DNA from: Hydrogenophaga aromaticivorans
GTDB taxonomy: Bacteria; Pseudomonadota; Gammaproteobacteria; Burkholderiales; Burkholderiaceae_C
NCBI RefSeq assembly: GCF_013387465.1
Contig: NZ_VYGV01000006.1
Location: 653,638-717,637, forward strand
DNA: 64,000 nucleotides
Reading direction: 5' to 3'
Positions within the stretch are counted from its first letter, which is position 1. Each line of letters opens with the position of its first letter. The notes below the pieces were generated by a model. The model saw only the letters and a list, made by a program, of their open reading frames with translations. It ran no database searches and was not told where the DNA came from. Shown here in pieces: positions 42,861-52,116 of the stretch. The position numbers and the translations under genes were made by a program.

Positions 42861-44155
42861 ACCGCTCGATAAAAGTTCGCGGCCTGTTGCCGCTGGCCGG
42901 CCTGGCCGCTGCCCTGCTCGCCGGCAACGCCGCCGCTGAGTCGCTGCAACAGGCCTGGGACACCGCACTGGCCGTTGACCGCGGGCTCAAGGCGTCACAT
43001 GAAGGCACCGCCGCGGCGGCGAGCCTGCTGGAGGCAACCAAATCCGCCCGTCTGCCCAATGTGGCGCTGGAGGCGGGCTATACCGCGCTCAGTGAGACAC
43101 CGGCGGCCCAGGTCGATCTTCTGGGCCAGTCGCTGCAAATGCCGCTGGCGCAGAAGGACAGCACCGCCTACCGCGCCATGGCGACGCTGCCGCTCTACAC
43201 CGGCGGGCGCATCACGCGCGGCATTGATGCGGCCACGGCGGGTCTGGAGGCGGCGCGGCTGGGTGAAACAGCCGACGCGCAGAACCTCAAACTGCGCGTG
43301 GCCGATGCTTATGTCAACGTGCTGCGCGCCAGCCGCATGTTGAAGGTCACCGAGAGCCACGTCGCCAGCCTGCAGGCCCATGCACAGGATGTGGGAAACC
43401 TGCATGAGCAGGGCATGGTGGCCAAAAGCGACCTGCTTTCTGTTCGGGTGGCCCTGGCCGATGCGCAGCAGCGCAAATTGCAAGTGGCCAATGGACTGGA
43501 TCTGGCGCGCGCCGTCTACAACCGCCTGCTGGGGCGGCCGCTGGATCAACCCGTTTCGCTCGACGAGCTTTCACCCGAGGCAACGACACCGGAGCCGCCC
43601 CCCGCCCTGACCGAGCGGGCATTGGCGCAGCGCAGCGAGCTGGCGGCACTGGCGCGGCAGATTGAAGCGATGCGCCATCAGGCCGCCGCCGTGCGTGGTG
43701 AAACCGCCCCGCAGGTAGCGCTTTCCGGCGGCTACGGCTACCAGGCGAACCGCTACCAAGTACACCCGGGGCAATGGATGGTCACCCTGGGGGCTAAATG
43801 GAATCTGTTCGACGGTGGCGTGGTCGGCCACCGCGCTAACGCGGTTGAGCGCCAGGCCGCGGCATTGACGGAACAGCGCGACGAACTGGCCTCCCTCATT
43901 GCCCTGCAGGTGCGCCAGACCTGGCTGGATGTGCAAGAGACCCGCAAGCGCCTCATCGTCACCCAGTCGACCATCGCCCAGGCCGAGGAAAACCTGCTGG
44001 TGGCGCGTGACCGCTACGCCAACGGCCTGTCCACCCATACCGAGGTGCTGGATGCTGAGACCTTGCGCACCGGCAGCGAAAGCAACCACGCCACTGCGCT
44101 GTTTGATGCCGCCCTGGCGGGGCTGCGTCTGAAGCGCGCCACGGGCGAACTCTGA
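42857..44155 (+). CDS. TolC-family outer membrane channel
   Basis: 432 residues from the ATG at 42857, overlapping the RND stop (ATGA). A signal peptide ends near NAAA. Two outer-membrane-factor repeats follow, each with long helices (LKLRVADAYVNVLRASRMLKV; LIALQVRQTWLDVQETRKRLI) and beta segments (ATLPLYTGGRITRGI; LGAKWNLFDGGVVG). It completes a tripartite pump with the two preceding genes. Part of a second, nearly identical copy of its 5' region is found at 50486-50732. Confidence 0.94.
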   Translation: MNRSIKVRGLLPLAGLAAALLAGNAAAESLQQAWDTALAVDRGLKASHEGTAAAASLLEATKSARLPNVALEAGYTALSETPAAQVDLLGQSLQMPLAQKDSTAYRAMATLPLYTGGRITRGIDAATAGLEAARLGETADAQNLKLRVADAYVNVLRASRMLKVTESHVASLQAHAQDVGNLHEQGMVAKSDLLSVRVALADAQQRKLQVANGLDLARAVYNRLLGRPLDQPVSLDELSPEATTPEPPPALTERALAQRSELAALARQIEAMRHQAAAVRGETAPQVALSGGYGYQANRYQVHPGQWMVTLGAKWNLFDGGVVGHRANAVERQAAALTEQRDELASLIALQVRQTWLDVQETRKRLIVTQSTIAQAEENLLVARDRYANGLSTHTEVLDAETLRTGSESNHATALFDAALAGLRLKRATGEL

Positions 44156-44187
44156 ACAACCCCCGTCTTTATTGGAGACCGCATCAC

Positions 44188-44679
44188 ATGACCAGTCCGA
44201 AAAAAATCGCCATCTCTATCGAAGAAGTGGCACGCCTGTTCTCACAGCACATGCCGCATGGACTCGATACCGGGATGTGTCTGGACGACATTGACGCCGA
44301 TGGCAAAACTCGGATGCATTTGCCTGCACAGGACTTTCTTGCTGGTGACCCTGCTGGACAATTCTTCTTTCCGGGCGTGATGTTCAGCCTCGCTGATTCT
44401 GCCTGCGGCCTGGCGGTTTTCCGTTCTCTGGGACGCTTTGCGCCCATTGCGACGCTGGATATGCGCGTTGACCATCTGGCACCAGCCACGATGGATGCCG
44501 ATTTGATCGCCGTGGCTGAGTGCTACCGGCTGACCACGCCCATCGCCTTCGCACGTTGCGAGTTGCTCAGTGGTCCCCAGCGTCGGTTGGTTGCCATCGC
44601 GATGGGTACTTTCGTGCTCTCGTCGAGTTCATCAGATGCATTCGATATCAACAAATTCGCGAAAGATCACCAGTCATGA
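44188..44679 (+). CDS. PaaI-like hotdog thioesterase, first of two
   Basis: 163 residues with the hotdog segment FFFPGVMFSLADSACGLAVF (central helix) and TLDMRVDHLAPATMDADLIA (strand with the domain-dimer contacts). It starts 32 bp after the TolC-like gene with its own GGAG ribosome site, the only real intergenic gap in the second half of the operon. It should hydrolyse an acyl-CoA or acyl-carrier thioester. It is coupled to the second thioesterase by an ATGA overlap; the two may form a heteromer. Confidence 0.82.
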   Translation: MTSPKKIAISIEEVARLFSQHMPHGLDTGMCLDDIDADGKTRMHLPAQDFLAGDPAGQFFFPGVMFSLADSACGLAVFRSLGRFAPIATLDMRVDHLAPATMDADLIAVAECYRLTTPIAFARCELLSGPQRRLVAIAMGTFVLSSSSSDAFDINKFAKDHQS

Positions 44680-45239
44680 ACAAGAATTCAGTGCACGACG
44701 GCGCAGCTCTGCTGAACGGCGACAGGGTCTCTTCGACGCTGGCTGCGATTCCCTATGCGAGGCATCTTGGAGTCCGCGTTGCCGAGTTCAGCGAGGCCGG
44801 GGCAGTGGTGTTTCACTTGCCGTTCGAAGAGCGGTTGGTTGGAAACGTCACTCTACCGGCGTTGCATGGTGGCGTTATTGCAGCCTTTATGCAGGTCGCG
44901 GCACTGGCCTCAACCTATTCGTTTTTGCGCGGGGAGCGACTGCCCAAGCTGGTGGATTTCTCGCTCGACTATCTGAGCTCAGCCGGTCCAATGGATCTGT
45001 ACGCCGTATGTGACATGCATCGTGTCGGCAAACGTATCGCAGCCGTTGGGGTTCGTTGCTGGCAACAGAGTCCGGACAATCCTGTGGGGGTTGGCCGGGC
45101 ACATGTGTTTATCGCTCAGTCAGCCTCTGATCCGAACTTGCAACACGTGCGTTCTGATCAAAACTCCATTGCTGCGCACCTGGCCACTGCTACAGGGGCC
45201 AACTCGCCGCTACCCACCAAAGCGGAGGACTCGAAATGA
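44676..45239 (+). CDS. PaaI-like hotdog thioesterase, second of two
   Basis: 187 residues from the ATG at 44676, overlapping the previous stop. It has the family pattern PYARHLGVRVAEFSEAGAVV, then LPALHGGVIAAFMQVAALAS, KLVDFSLDYLSSAGP and RCWQQSPDNPVGVGRAHVF. The HGG turn followed by a helix is typical of acyl-CoA thioesterases. Two adjacent hotdog genes suggest a hetero-oligomer or two chain specificities. The final residues overlap the start of the HlyD-like gene (ATGA). Confidence 0.82.
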   Translation: MNKNSVHDGAALLNGDRVSSTLAAIPYARHLGVRVAEFSEAGAVVFHLPFEERLVGNVTLPALHGGVIAAFMQVAALASTYSFLRGERLPKLVDFSLDYLSSAGPMDLYAVCDMHRVGKRIAAVGVRCWQQSPDNPVGVGRAHVFIAQSASDPNLQHVRSDQNSIAAHLATATGANSPLPTKAEDSK

Positions 45240-46345
45240 ACATAAAAAAAGACCGATTTTTCCTGACCACCATCGTGGTCTTGCTGGTTCTGGCTGGATT
45301 CGCCACCTGGTGGTTTCTTCTGCGCCAGTCGCCGCTGCCCGAAGGCTTGATCCAGGCCAACGGCCGCATCGAGGGGGATCATTACCTCGTCGCAGGCAAG
45401 ATGCCGGGGCGCGTAGCCGAGCTCTTCGCCAGGGAAGGCGACGCGGTTCAAAAAGACCAGGTACTGCTGCGGCTGGATGCCGCGCAGGTGGACGCTAGGG
45501 TGGAGCAGGCGCGGCAGGCGGTGGTGGCACTGGAAGCGCAATTCAAGGCGGCCAAGACCGGGCTTGCGATTCTGCGCAAGGATGCGCCGCTGACCGTTCA
45601 GACCGCCGAGGCTGGCGCGGCACTCACGCGTTCCCAGCGCGCGACGGCGCTCGCCAACGCGGCACAGGCGGAGCGGGATGCCGCCCGTTTCAAGAGGCTC
45701 GCGGAATCCGGCACGGTGGACCGGCATCGTTACGAACAAATGGAACTCGCCAGCCAGGTGGCGCAAAACCAGGCCATTGCTGCCCGCCAAGGGGTGACCA
45801 GCGCCGAAAAACAACTCGCCCAAGCCCGGCTGGGCCTGGAACGCATCCGCGCCAGGGAGGATGAAGTGGCGGCCCTGGCCGCACAGCGCGACCAGGGCAA
45901 AGCGGCGCTGGCCGAGGCGCAGAGCATGCGGGACGACCTGACCCTCAAGGCACCGGCGGCCGGGGTGCTCACCACCCGCATGGTTGATGTGGGGGAAGTC
46001 ATCGCGCCCGGCGCGCCGATGTTCGACATCGTTGATCTGGACCGGCTCTACCTCAAGGTGTTCATCCCGGCAAACGAAATCGGCAAGGTGCGCCTGGGCC
46101 TGCCGGCGCGCATCTACACCGACGCGTTTCCGGACGAACCGCTCGCGGCCACCGTGCGCCATATCGCCTCGCAGGCCCAATTCACCCCCAAGGAGGTGCA
46201 AACGCCGGATGAACGCGTCAAGCTGGTGTACGCGGTCAAGCTCTATCTGGACGCGAACCCGCAGCATCGCGCCACGCCCGGCCTGCCGGCCGATGCCGTG
46301 ATCCGCTGGAAAGAGGATGCGCCATGGGCCAGGCCGCGATGGTAG
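45236..46345 (+). CDS. HlyD-family secretion adaptor (YbhG/YhiI-like)
   Basis: 369 residues. One N-terminal membrane anchor (FFLTTIVVLLVLAGFATWWF) is followed by a lipoyl half YLVAGKMPGRVAELFAREGD, a long coiled-coil hairpin (about 90-205) and the returning half LTLKAPAAGVLTTRMVDVGE. Proteins of this type couple YbhFSR-type ABC transporters to an outer-membrane channel, so it may share the TolC-like protein of this operon. It overlaps the ABC gene by 22 bp and the thioesterase stop by 4 bp. Confidence 0.92.
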   Translation: MNIKKDRFFLTTIVVLLVLAGFATWWFLLRQSPLPEGLIQANGRIEGDHYLVAGKMPGRVAELFAREGDAVQKDQVLLRLDAAQVDARVEQARQAVVALEAQFKAAKTGLAILRKDAPLTVQTAEAGAALTRSQRATALANAAQAERDAARFKRLAESGTVDRHRYEQMELASQVAQNQAIAARQGVTSAEKQLAQARLGLERIRAREDEVAALAAQRDQGKAALAEAQSMRDDLTLKAPAAGVLTTRMVDVGEVIAPGAPMFDIVDLDRLYLKVFIPANEIGKVRLGLPARIYTDAFPDEPLAATVRHIASQAQFTPKEVQTPDERVKLVYAVKLYLDANPQHRATPGLPADAVIRWKEDAPWARPRW

Positions 46346-48129
46346 GCAAGGACGCGCCCGCCGTGCGGGTGCAGGATTTCGTCAAACGCTACCGCAAACA
46401 AACGGCGGTCGACGGTGCCAGTCTCAGCATTGAGCGCGGTGAGATTTACGGTCTGATCGGCCCCGACGGCGCAGGAAAAAGCAGCCTGATGAAGGCCATC
46501 GCCGGGGTGCTCTCCTTCGAGGGCGGCACGCTTCAGGTCTTCGGCGAAAAGATCGACTCCGAAGCTGCTGCCGAAAGGGTCAAGGGTCGGCTCGGTTTTA
46601 TGCCGCAGGGCCTGGGTCTCAATCTCTACCCCGAACTCTCTATCGAGGAGAACATCGACTTCTTTGCCGAACTGCGCGATGTGCCGCCTGCGGAACTGGC
46701 CCGGCGCAAAGGCAATCTGCTGGCCATGACGCGCCTGGACAAGTTCCGCGACCGGCCGATGAAGCAGCTCTCCGGCGGCATGAAGCAAAAGCTCGGTCTG
46801 GTCTGCACGCTGATCCACGAACCCGAGCTGATCATCCTGGACGAGCCGACCACCGGCGTGGATCCGGTGTCGCGGCGGGATTTCTGGAAGATCCTCACTC
46901 AATTGCTGCGCGAGCGCGGCATCACGGCGCTGGTCTCCACCGCCTATATGGACGAAGCGGCGCGCTTTCACCGTCTGTCCCTGATGTTCGACGGGCGGGT
47001 GCTGATCGAGGGCGCGCCGGACGCGATCCTGCGCGAGGTGCCGGGTACGCTGGTCGAGCTGGTGGCTGAGCCGCAGGTCGAGGCGCTGCGCCAACTGCAA
47101 ACGCTGTTCCCGCAGGCCGAAGCGGTGGGCCCCGGACTGCGCGTGTTCGTGCCGGGGGCAACGCCGCAGGCCGCCCGTACCCAGGTCGCAGCGCAGCTTG
47201 CCAGCTTGCAAGTGAGCGAGATGCAGGCCGGCGCGCCCGAGCTTGAAGACGCCTTCATCGCCCTGCTGCAGCAACGGCAACTGGCCGGGCTGGACGATGC
47301 CCGGCAGACCCAGGTCTGGCTGGATGGCGAGCCACCCAAGGGCGATGGCAGCGCCATCGCGGCGCGGGAACTGAGCCGCGATTTCGACCACTTTCGCGCC
47401 GTCGACCGGGTCAGTTTCGAGGTACGTCAGGGGGAAATTTTCGGCCTGCTGGGGGCCAACGGCGCCGGCAAAACCACGGTCATCAAGATGCTCACCGGCA
47501 TCCTGCCGCCCACCGGCGGCGCGGGTACGGTGGCGGGGGCGGACATGCGCCACGCCAGCCAGGCCATCAAGGAGCGCATCGGCTATGTATCGCAGGCGTT
47601 TTCTCTCTATCAGGACATGACGGTGCAGGAGAATCTGCGCCTGTTTGCGCGCATTTACGGCGTGCCGGGCAGCCGCTTGGCTGAGCGCATGGCCCGCGTG
47701 GTGGCGCTGGCGGGGCTGTCTGACGTCACCGCTCAGCTGGTCAGCAAATTGCCGATGGGCATCCGCCAGCGTCTGGCGCTGGCCTGCGCCCTGGTGCATG
47801 GGCCGCGCGTCTTGTTCCTCGATGAGCCGACCTCTGGCGTTGACCCCATCGGCCGGCGCCGTTTCTGGAAAATCCTAGTGCATCTGGCGCGCGTCGAGCA
47901 GGTGGCCATCCTCATCACCACCCATTACATGAGCGAGGCCGAGCATTGCGACCATCTGGTGCTGATGCACGCCGGGCGCGTCATCGCCGACGACAGCCCG
48001 GCCGCGCTCAAGGCCGTGCTGCAAAAAGAAGCATGGCTGCCGCCTGACGGCGCCCCGCGCCCCCCGACCCTGGAAGATGTGTTCGTGCATCGCATCCTGC
48101 AACAGGAACATCAGGAGGCATCCACATGA
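46324..48129 (+). CDS. ABC exporter ATPase with two fused nucleotide-binding domains (YbhF-like)
   Basis: 601 residues, two ATPase halves in one chain. The first has Walker A GPDGAGKSS, signature LSGGMKQK and Walker B LIILDEPTTGVD. The second has Walker A GANGAGKTT, a non-canonical signature LPMGIRQRL and Walker B VLFLDEPTSGVD. This arrangement and the two permease genes that follow match YbhF-YbhS-YbhR of Escherichia coli, a drug/ion exporter. In this operon it is more likely to move a lipid or its precursor, but that is inferred from neighbours. Confidence 0.94.
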   Translation: MGQAAMVGKDAPAVRVQDFVKRYRKQTAVDGASLSIERGEIYGLIGPDGAGKSSLMKAIAGVLSFEGGTLQVFGEKIDSEAAAERVKGRLGFMPQGLGLNLYPELSIEENIDFFAELRDVPPAELARRKGNLLAMTRLDKFRDRPMKQLSGGMKQKLGLVCTLIHEPELIILDEPTTGVDPVSRRDFWKILTQLLRERGITALVSTAYMDEAARFHRLSLMFDGRVLIEGAPDAILREVPGTLVELVAEPQVEALRQLQTLFPQAEAVGPGLRVFVPGATPQAARTQVAAQLASLQVSEMQAGAPELEDAFIALLQQRQLAGLDDARQTQVWLDGEPPKGDGSAIAARELSRDFDHFRAVDRVSFEVRQGEIFGLLGANGAGKTTVIKMLTGILPPTGGAGTVAGADMRHASQAIKERIGYVSQAFSLYQDMTVQENLRLFARIYGVPGSRLAERMARVVALAGLSDVTAQLVSKLPMGIRQRLALACALVHGPRVLFLDEPTSGVDPIGRRRFWKILVHLARVEQVAILITTHYMSEAEHCDHLVLMHAGRVIADDSPAALKAVLQKEAWLPPDGAPRPPTLEDVFVHRILQQEHQEAST

Positions 48130-49280
48130 AGGTCCGTCGCATCATCGCGCTGGCGCGCAAGGAGTGGCGCGAGATTCTGCGCGACCGGCTGTTTTTCACG
48201 CTGGCCTTCGTGGTGCCGGCGTCCCTGATGCTGATCTTCGGCTACGGCCTCACCCTCGATGTGGAGCACATCCCGTTCGCGGTGGTCGATCACGACAAGA
48301 GCGCCATGAGCCGCGATTATCTGCATCGTTACATCGACTCGCGCTACTTCGACTACCAGGGCGACGTGGCGAGCGAGCGCGAGATCGAACCCTTGCTCGC
48401 CGACAGCCGCATCCGGCTCGCCATCGTCATCCCGCCGCGCTTCCAGGAAAACCTGATGTCCGGGCGGGCGGTGGAGGTACAGACCCTGATCGACGGCACC
48501 TTCCCGTTTCGCAGTTCCAGCAGCAAGGGTTACGTGGTCGCCATCAATGCGGCCTTCAACGGCGAACTGCTGGGCAACTATATTTCGCGCCGGCTCGGCG
48601 TGTCGGCGCAAACGGCGCAAGCCATGGCACAGCCGGTCGGGGTGCAACTGCGTTATCTCTATAACCAGGAAGTGAAGAGCGTCTGGTCCATCGCGGCCGT
48701 GCTGATGATGTTCGTGCTGATGGTAGCCCCGCCTTTCCTGACCGCGCTGGGCGTGGTACGCGAAAAGGAGAACGGCTCCATCTACAACATCTATGCCTCG
48801 ACCGTGACGCGCGGCGAGTTCCTGATCGGCAAGCTCGCCCCCTACGTGGCGATCTCGGTGATCAATTTTCTGATTCTCTGGCTCATGGCCACGCAGCTCT
48901 TTGGCGCACCCTTCAAGGGCGATCCGCTGTTCTTCTTCCTCGCCTCGGTGGTCTATGTGAGCTGCACCACCGGCATCGGCCTGCTGGTGTCGCTCTTCGT
49001 GCGCACCCAGGTGGCGGCGATGATGCTCACCGTCATCGTCACCATTGTTCCTTCCGTGCTGTACTCAGGGCTTTTGGTGCCGATTGCCTCGATGGATGCG
49101 GCCGGGCAGTTCGAGGCCCATCTGTTCCCCGCCATGTATTACACCGACATCGTGCTCGGCAGTTTTCTCAAGGGCGTCGGGCTGGAACAGTTGTGGGGCA
49201 AGGTGCTGGCGCTGCTGATCTACGCCGTCGGGCTGTGGACGGCGAGCTTCCTCATGTTTCACAAGCGGCCGAAATCATGA
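48126..49280 (+). CDS. ABC-2 type permease (YbhS-like)
   Basis: 384 residues. A first membrane span (LFFTLAFVVPASLMLIFGYG) is followed by a large extracytoplasmic loop (about 45-170), then five spans from VWSIAAVLMMFVLMVAPPF to the C-terminus, with the ABC-2 signature EKENGSIYNIYASTVTRGEF between spans. It overlaps the ATPase stop by ATGA and should pair with the following gene to form the channel. Confidence 0.93.
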   Translation: MKVRRIIALARKEWREILRDRLFFTLAFVVPASLMLIFGYGLTLDVEHIPFAVVDHDKSAMSRDYLHRYIDSRYFDYQGDVASEREIEPLLADSRIRLAIVIPPRFQENLMSGRAVEVQTLIDGTFPFRSSSSKGYVVAINAAFNGELLGNYISRRLGVSAQTAQAMAQPVGVQLRYLYNQEVKSVWSIAAVLMMFVLMVAPPFLTALGVVREKENGSIYNIYASTVTRGEFLIGKLAPYVAISVINFLILWLMATQLFGAPFKGDPLFFFLASVVYVSCTTGIGLLVSLFVRTQVAAMMLTVIVTIVPSVLYSGLLVPIASMDAAGQFEAHLFPAMYYTDIVLGSFLKGVGLEQLWGKVLALLIYAVGLWTASFLMFHKRPKS

Positions 49281-50446
49281 ACGGCGACCCGGCAGAAAAC
49301 CGCGCGCGGCTTTACCTGTGGTGGTCGCGCCTCGCAGCGATGACGGCCAAAGAGCTGATCCAGTTCGGGCGGGATACGCTGTTGCTGGTCGCCATTGCCT
49401 ATCTGTTTGTCTTCGACACCTATATGGCGGGCAACGTCAGCATGCAGCTCAATCACGCCGTGGTGGTGGTGCATGACGCCGACCACAGCGCGGCCTCGCG
49501 CGAGCTCATTTATCACTTCCGTCCGCCCCACTTCAGGCTGGGCGGCGAGGTGCAGGACCACCGCGCAGGGCAGCGCCTGCTGGATCAGGGGCAGGCACTG
49601 GTGGTGCTCGACATTCCGCCGCACTTCGAGCGCGACATCCTTCAGGGCAAGCCCACGGATGTGCAGGTGCAGGTGGATGCCAGCAATACCGTGCTGGGCT
49701 TTCTCGCCTCCAGCTACGCCGCGCAGATCATCGGGCAGTACGGCTTCGATCAGGCGCTCGCCCGCCTGGGTGTCACCGAGCATTCGATGCAAAACGTCCC
49801 CATAATCCAGAGCCAGCACCGCGTCTGGTACAACCCGAACCAGAGAGATGCCTGGTTCATGCCCATCGCCGAACTGCTCACCGTCATCACCATCATGGCC
49901 ATCATGCTGCCCGCCGCCGCCGCCGTGCGCGAGAAGGAGCGCGGCACCATCGAACAGTTGCTGGTGTCTCCCCTGACGCCGATCCAGATCCTGCTGCCCA
50001 AGGTCATCGCCATGTCCCTGGTCATCCTGCTGGGCACCGCAGTGAGCCTGTTCTTCGTACTGCGCGGAATATTCGACGTGCCGATGAAAGGCAGCCTCGT
50101 GCTGTTCTTTGCAGTGACCACGCTCTACACCTTCACCACGGCGGGTCTGGGTCTCTACATCGCCACTTTGAGCCGCAACCTCGCCCAGGCGGCCATGCTG
50201 GCTATTCTCGTGTTGATGCCGATGATCTTCCTCTCCGGTGCCTGGACCCCGCCGGAAGCCATGCCCGCCGGGATGCGTGAGGCTATGTTCCTCTCGCCGC
50301 TCTACCACTTTATTGAAATGGGCTATGGCATCCTGTTGAAGGGCGCCGGGCTGGACGTGTTGTGGGATTCGCTGCTGAGTCTGGTACTGCTGGGAATCGT
50401 GATCTTCGGTTTCGGCGTCTGGCGCTTTAAGCGGCAGTTCGGGTGA
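49277..50446 (+). CDS. ABC-2 type permease (YbhR-like)
   Basis: 389 residues from the ATG at 49277, overlapping the previous stop. Same topology as its partner: one N-terminal span (LLLVAIAYLFVFDTYMAG), a large loop, then five spans with EKERGTIEQLLVSPLTPIQI in between. It is the last intact gene of the long operon. No terminator is visible after it; instead, a truncated tolC copy and an integrase gene follow. Confidence 0.93.
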   Translation: MNGDPAENRARLYLWWSRLAAMTAKELIQFGRDTLLLVAIAYLFVFDTYMAGNVSMQLNHAVVVVHDADHSAASRELIYHFRPPHFRLGGEVQDHRAGQRLLDQGQALVVLDIPPHFERDILQGKPTDVQVQVDASNTVLGFLASSYAAQIIGQYGFDQALARLGVTEHSMQNVPIIQSQHRVWYNPNQRDAWFMPIAELLTVITIMAIMLPAAAAVREKERGTIEQLLVSPLTPIQILLPKVIAMSLVILLGTAVSLFFVLRGIFDVPMKGSLVLFFAVTTLYTFTTAGLGLYIATLSRNLAQAAMLAILVLMPMIFLSGAWTPPEAMPAGMREAMFLSPLYHFIEMGYGILLKGAGLDVLWDSLLSLVLLGIVIFGFGVWRFKRQFG

Positions 50447-50485
50447 AATCATCGCCCGAATCTCTTTTCTGAAATTTGACGCAGC

Positions 50486-50732
50486 CAAATCCGCCCGTCT
50501 GCCGAATGTGGCGCTGGAAGCCGGCTACACCGCCCTCAATGAGACACCGGCAGCCCAGGTCGATCTTCTGGGCCAGTCGCTGCAAATGCCGCTGGCCCAG
50601 CGGGAAAGCGCCGCCTACCGCGCCATGGCGACGCTGCCGCTCTACACCGGTGTGCGCATCACGCGCGGCATTGATGCGGCCACGGCAGGTCTGGAGGCGG
50701 CGAGGCTTGGCGAAACAGCCGATGGACAGTGA
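50486..50732 (+). pseudogene. Fragment of a second TolC-like gene
   Basis: About 247 bp that match the TolC-like gene of this operon (around 43033-43279) at roughly 90% nucleotide identity, with the same reading frame (NVALEAGYTALNETPAAQVD onward). It covers residues about 58-140 of that protein and ends at a TGA just after the matching region. No start or remaining gene is present. It is the leftover of another copy, broken near the integrase, and shows that related operon DNA was once duplicated or recombined here. Confidence 0.85.
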
Positions 50733-50753
50733 TGGCAACCGAAAGAACCTCGA

Positions 50754-52070
50754 TCATTCTGCAGGCGCGCCAGAAGCGCTGTCACCCAGCAATGCAAGCA
50801 ACAACACAAGTGCATGCCGCTTTTCAGGGATGTAGTCGTGCCCGTCGTAGTGTCTGGCCTGAACCCCTGTAAGGCCGTGTGATTGCAGATGCCCGCGGAC
50901 CTCGCGGCTGACGCCTTCCCGGGCCAGTAAGGTCTCTACACCCGAGCGGATGCGCTTGAGCTGAAACCCCTCAATCTCCGTGCCCACAATCCCATGGGCC
51001 CACCCCGTCAACGTGCGCGCGCTGATGGGTTTTTCCCCCTTTGTGGTCGAGAAAACGTACTCCCCTTCACGCTCCAATCGCTTCAATTCTGTGGCAGCGA
51101 GGGAAACCAAGGGCACCTGATGCGGGCGCGCGCCCTGGCTGGGCCGACCTTTTCCGTCGAAGAGTGTGATGGCGTCGTTGCCAACATCCGCCCATTTCAG
51201 TCGGATGAACTGCTCAATTCGCTGTCCTCCGGTCAGCAGGTGCAATCTCAGCGCTGCCGACTCGATGCCTGGACGGTCAACGATCAGCTTCCAGTACGCC
51301 TTCATTTCTGCCTGAGACAACGGGCGCTTGTCGGCACGGTCGAACTGCGGGGAACGCCGTGTCTGAGCTGCAGGGTTGAACGTTACCGCGAATGTCTTGA
51401 AGGCCACTGGAATGGCGGCCAGGGTCCGCACATCCAGCGCACACTGATAGGCAGCTCGCAAGTAGGACCGCAATTTGTTCGCAGTGCGCCCTTTGCCACT
51501 TTCGATGAGCCGTCGCAGCATGTCAAGCACCTGGTCGGGCGTGAGGTCCACCGCAGGCGCCTTGGCCACCGCCGGCCATGCTTCCGCCACATGCTTCTGA
51601 AAAATCCCCTGCGCATCCACGTGGCTGCGACGACCCTGAGTTTTCAGGTACTCCACATAGGTATCGAGCAGCTTCTCAAGGGTGCGCGTGGATTTCTCGG
51701 CCTCTTCCGATTTCTTGGCGAGAAAGGCTTTTCGTGTCTCGGCCTTGGCCTCCTGCAGCCCACCCGTGTCGGCACGTTCAACATGCACCTCGGCCAGAGC
51801 CCTGCACTTCTCCAGCGCGGCAGCGATGCCGAAGCCGCGAACGGTGGGCTGCAGCTTCTTGGGTGGAGCCGTCGGGTCATAGACGCCGATGGGTTCTCGG
51901 CTGGTCTTGCCGGCATACGAATACCGCCAGTACAGCTGCACCGCACCGTTGGCCAGCTTGCGCGCCTGAAGAGCACCACCCCGATCCAGGCGGCTGTGCA
52001 GGGTCACGAAGGCTCTACCATCGAGCGATTGGATGGCTGCCGCTGCTGCCGAAAGTTGATCTTTTGCCAT
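50754..52070 (-). CDS. Tyrosine site-specific integrase
   Basis: 438 residues. The N-terminal DUF4102-like/arm-binding part is followed by a core-binding domain (about 120-230) and the catalytic domain: the first arginine in LLTGGQRIEQFIRLKWADV, a second in QLKRIRSGVETLL (the usual histidine of this box is replaced), a histidine in LQSHGLTGVQ and the nucleophile tyrosine in ARHYDGHDY. Its start faces the tRNA-Asn fragment, the usual place for an island integrase. It is probably responsible for inserting the island whose right edge lies at about 52230. Confidence 0.93.
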   Translation of the reverse strand: MAKDQLSAAAAAIQSLDGRAFVTLHSRLDRGGALQARKLANGAVQLYWRYSYAGKTSREPIGVYDPTAPPKKLQPTVRGFGIAAALEKCRALAEVHVERADTGGLQEAKAETRKAFLAKKSEEAEKSTRTLEKLLDTYVEYLKTQGRRSHVDAQGIFQKHVAEAWPAVAKAPAVDLTPDQVLDMLRRLIESGKGRTANKLRSYLRAAYQCALDVRTLAAIPVAFKTFAVTFNPAAQTRRSPQFDRADKRPLSQAEMKAYWKLIVDRPGIESAALRLHLLTGGQRIEQFIRLKWADVGNDAITLFDGKGRPSQGARPHQVPLVSLAATELKRLEREGEYVFSTTKGEKPISARTLTGWAHGIVGTEIEGFQLKRIRSGVETLLAREGVSREVRGHLQSHGLTGVQARHYDGHDYIPEKRHALVLLLALLGDSASGAPAE

Positions 52071-52083
52071 AGTCCGCGGTTGC

Positions 52084-52116
52084 TCTGGTGCCAGTCTGGT
52101 GCCAGTCTGGTGCCAG
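52084..52116. repeat. Three tandem 11-bp iterons upstream of the integrase gene
   Basis: The unit TCTGGTGCCAG occurs three times head to tail with no spacing, beginning 14 bp before the integrase start. An 11-bp period is one helical turn, so a protein could bind the copies on one face. Arm-type integrase or excisionase sites are a natural explanation. Confidence 0.75.
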
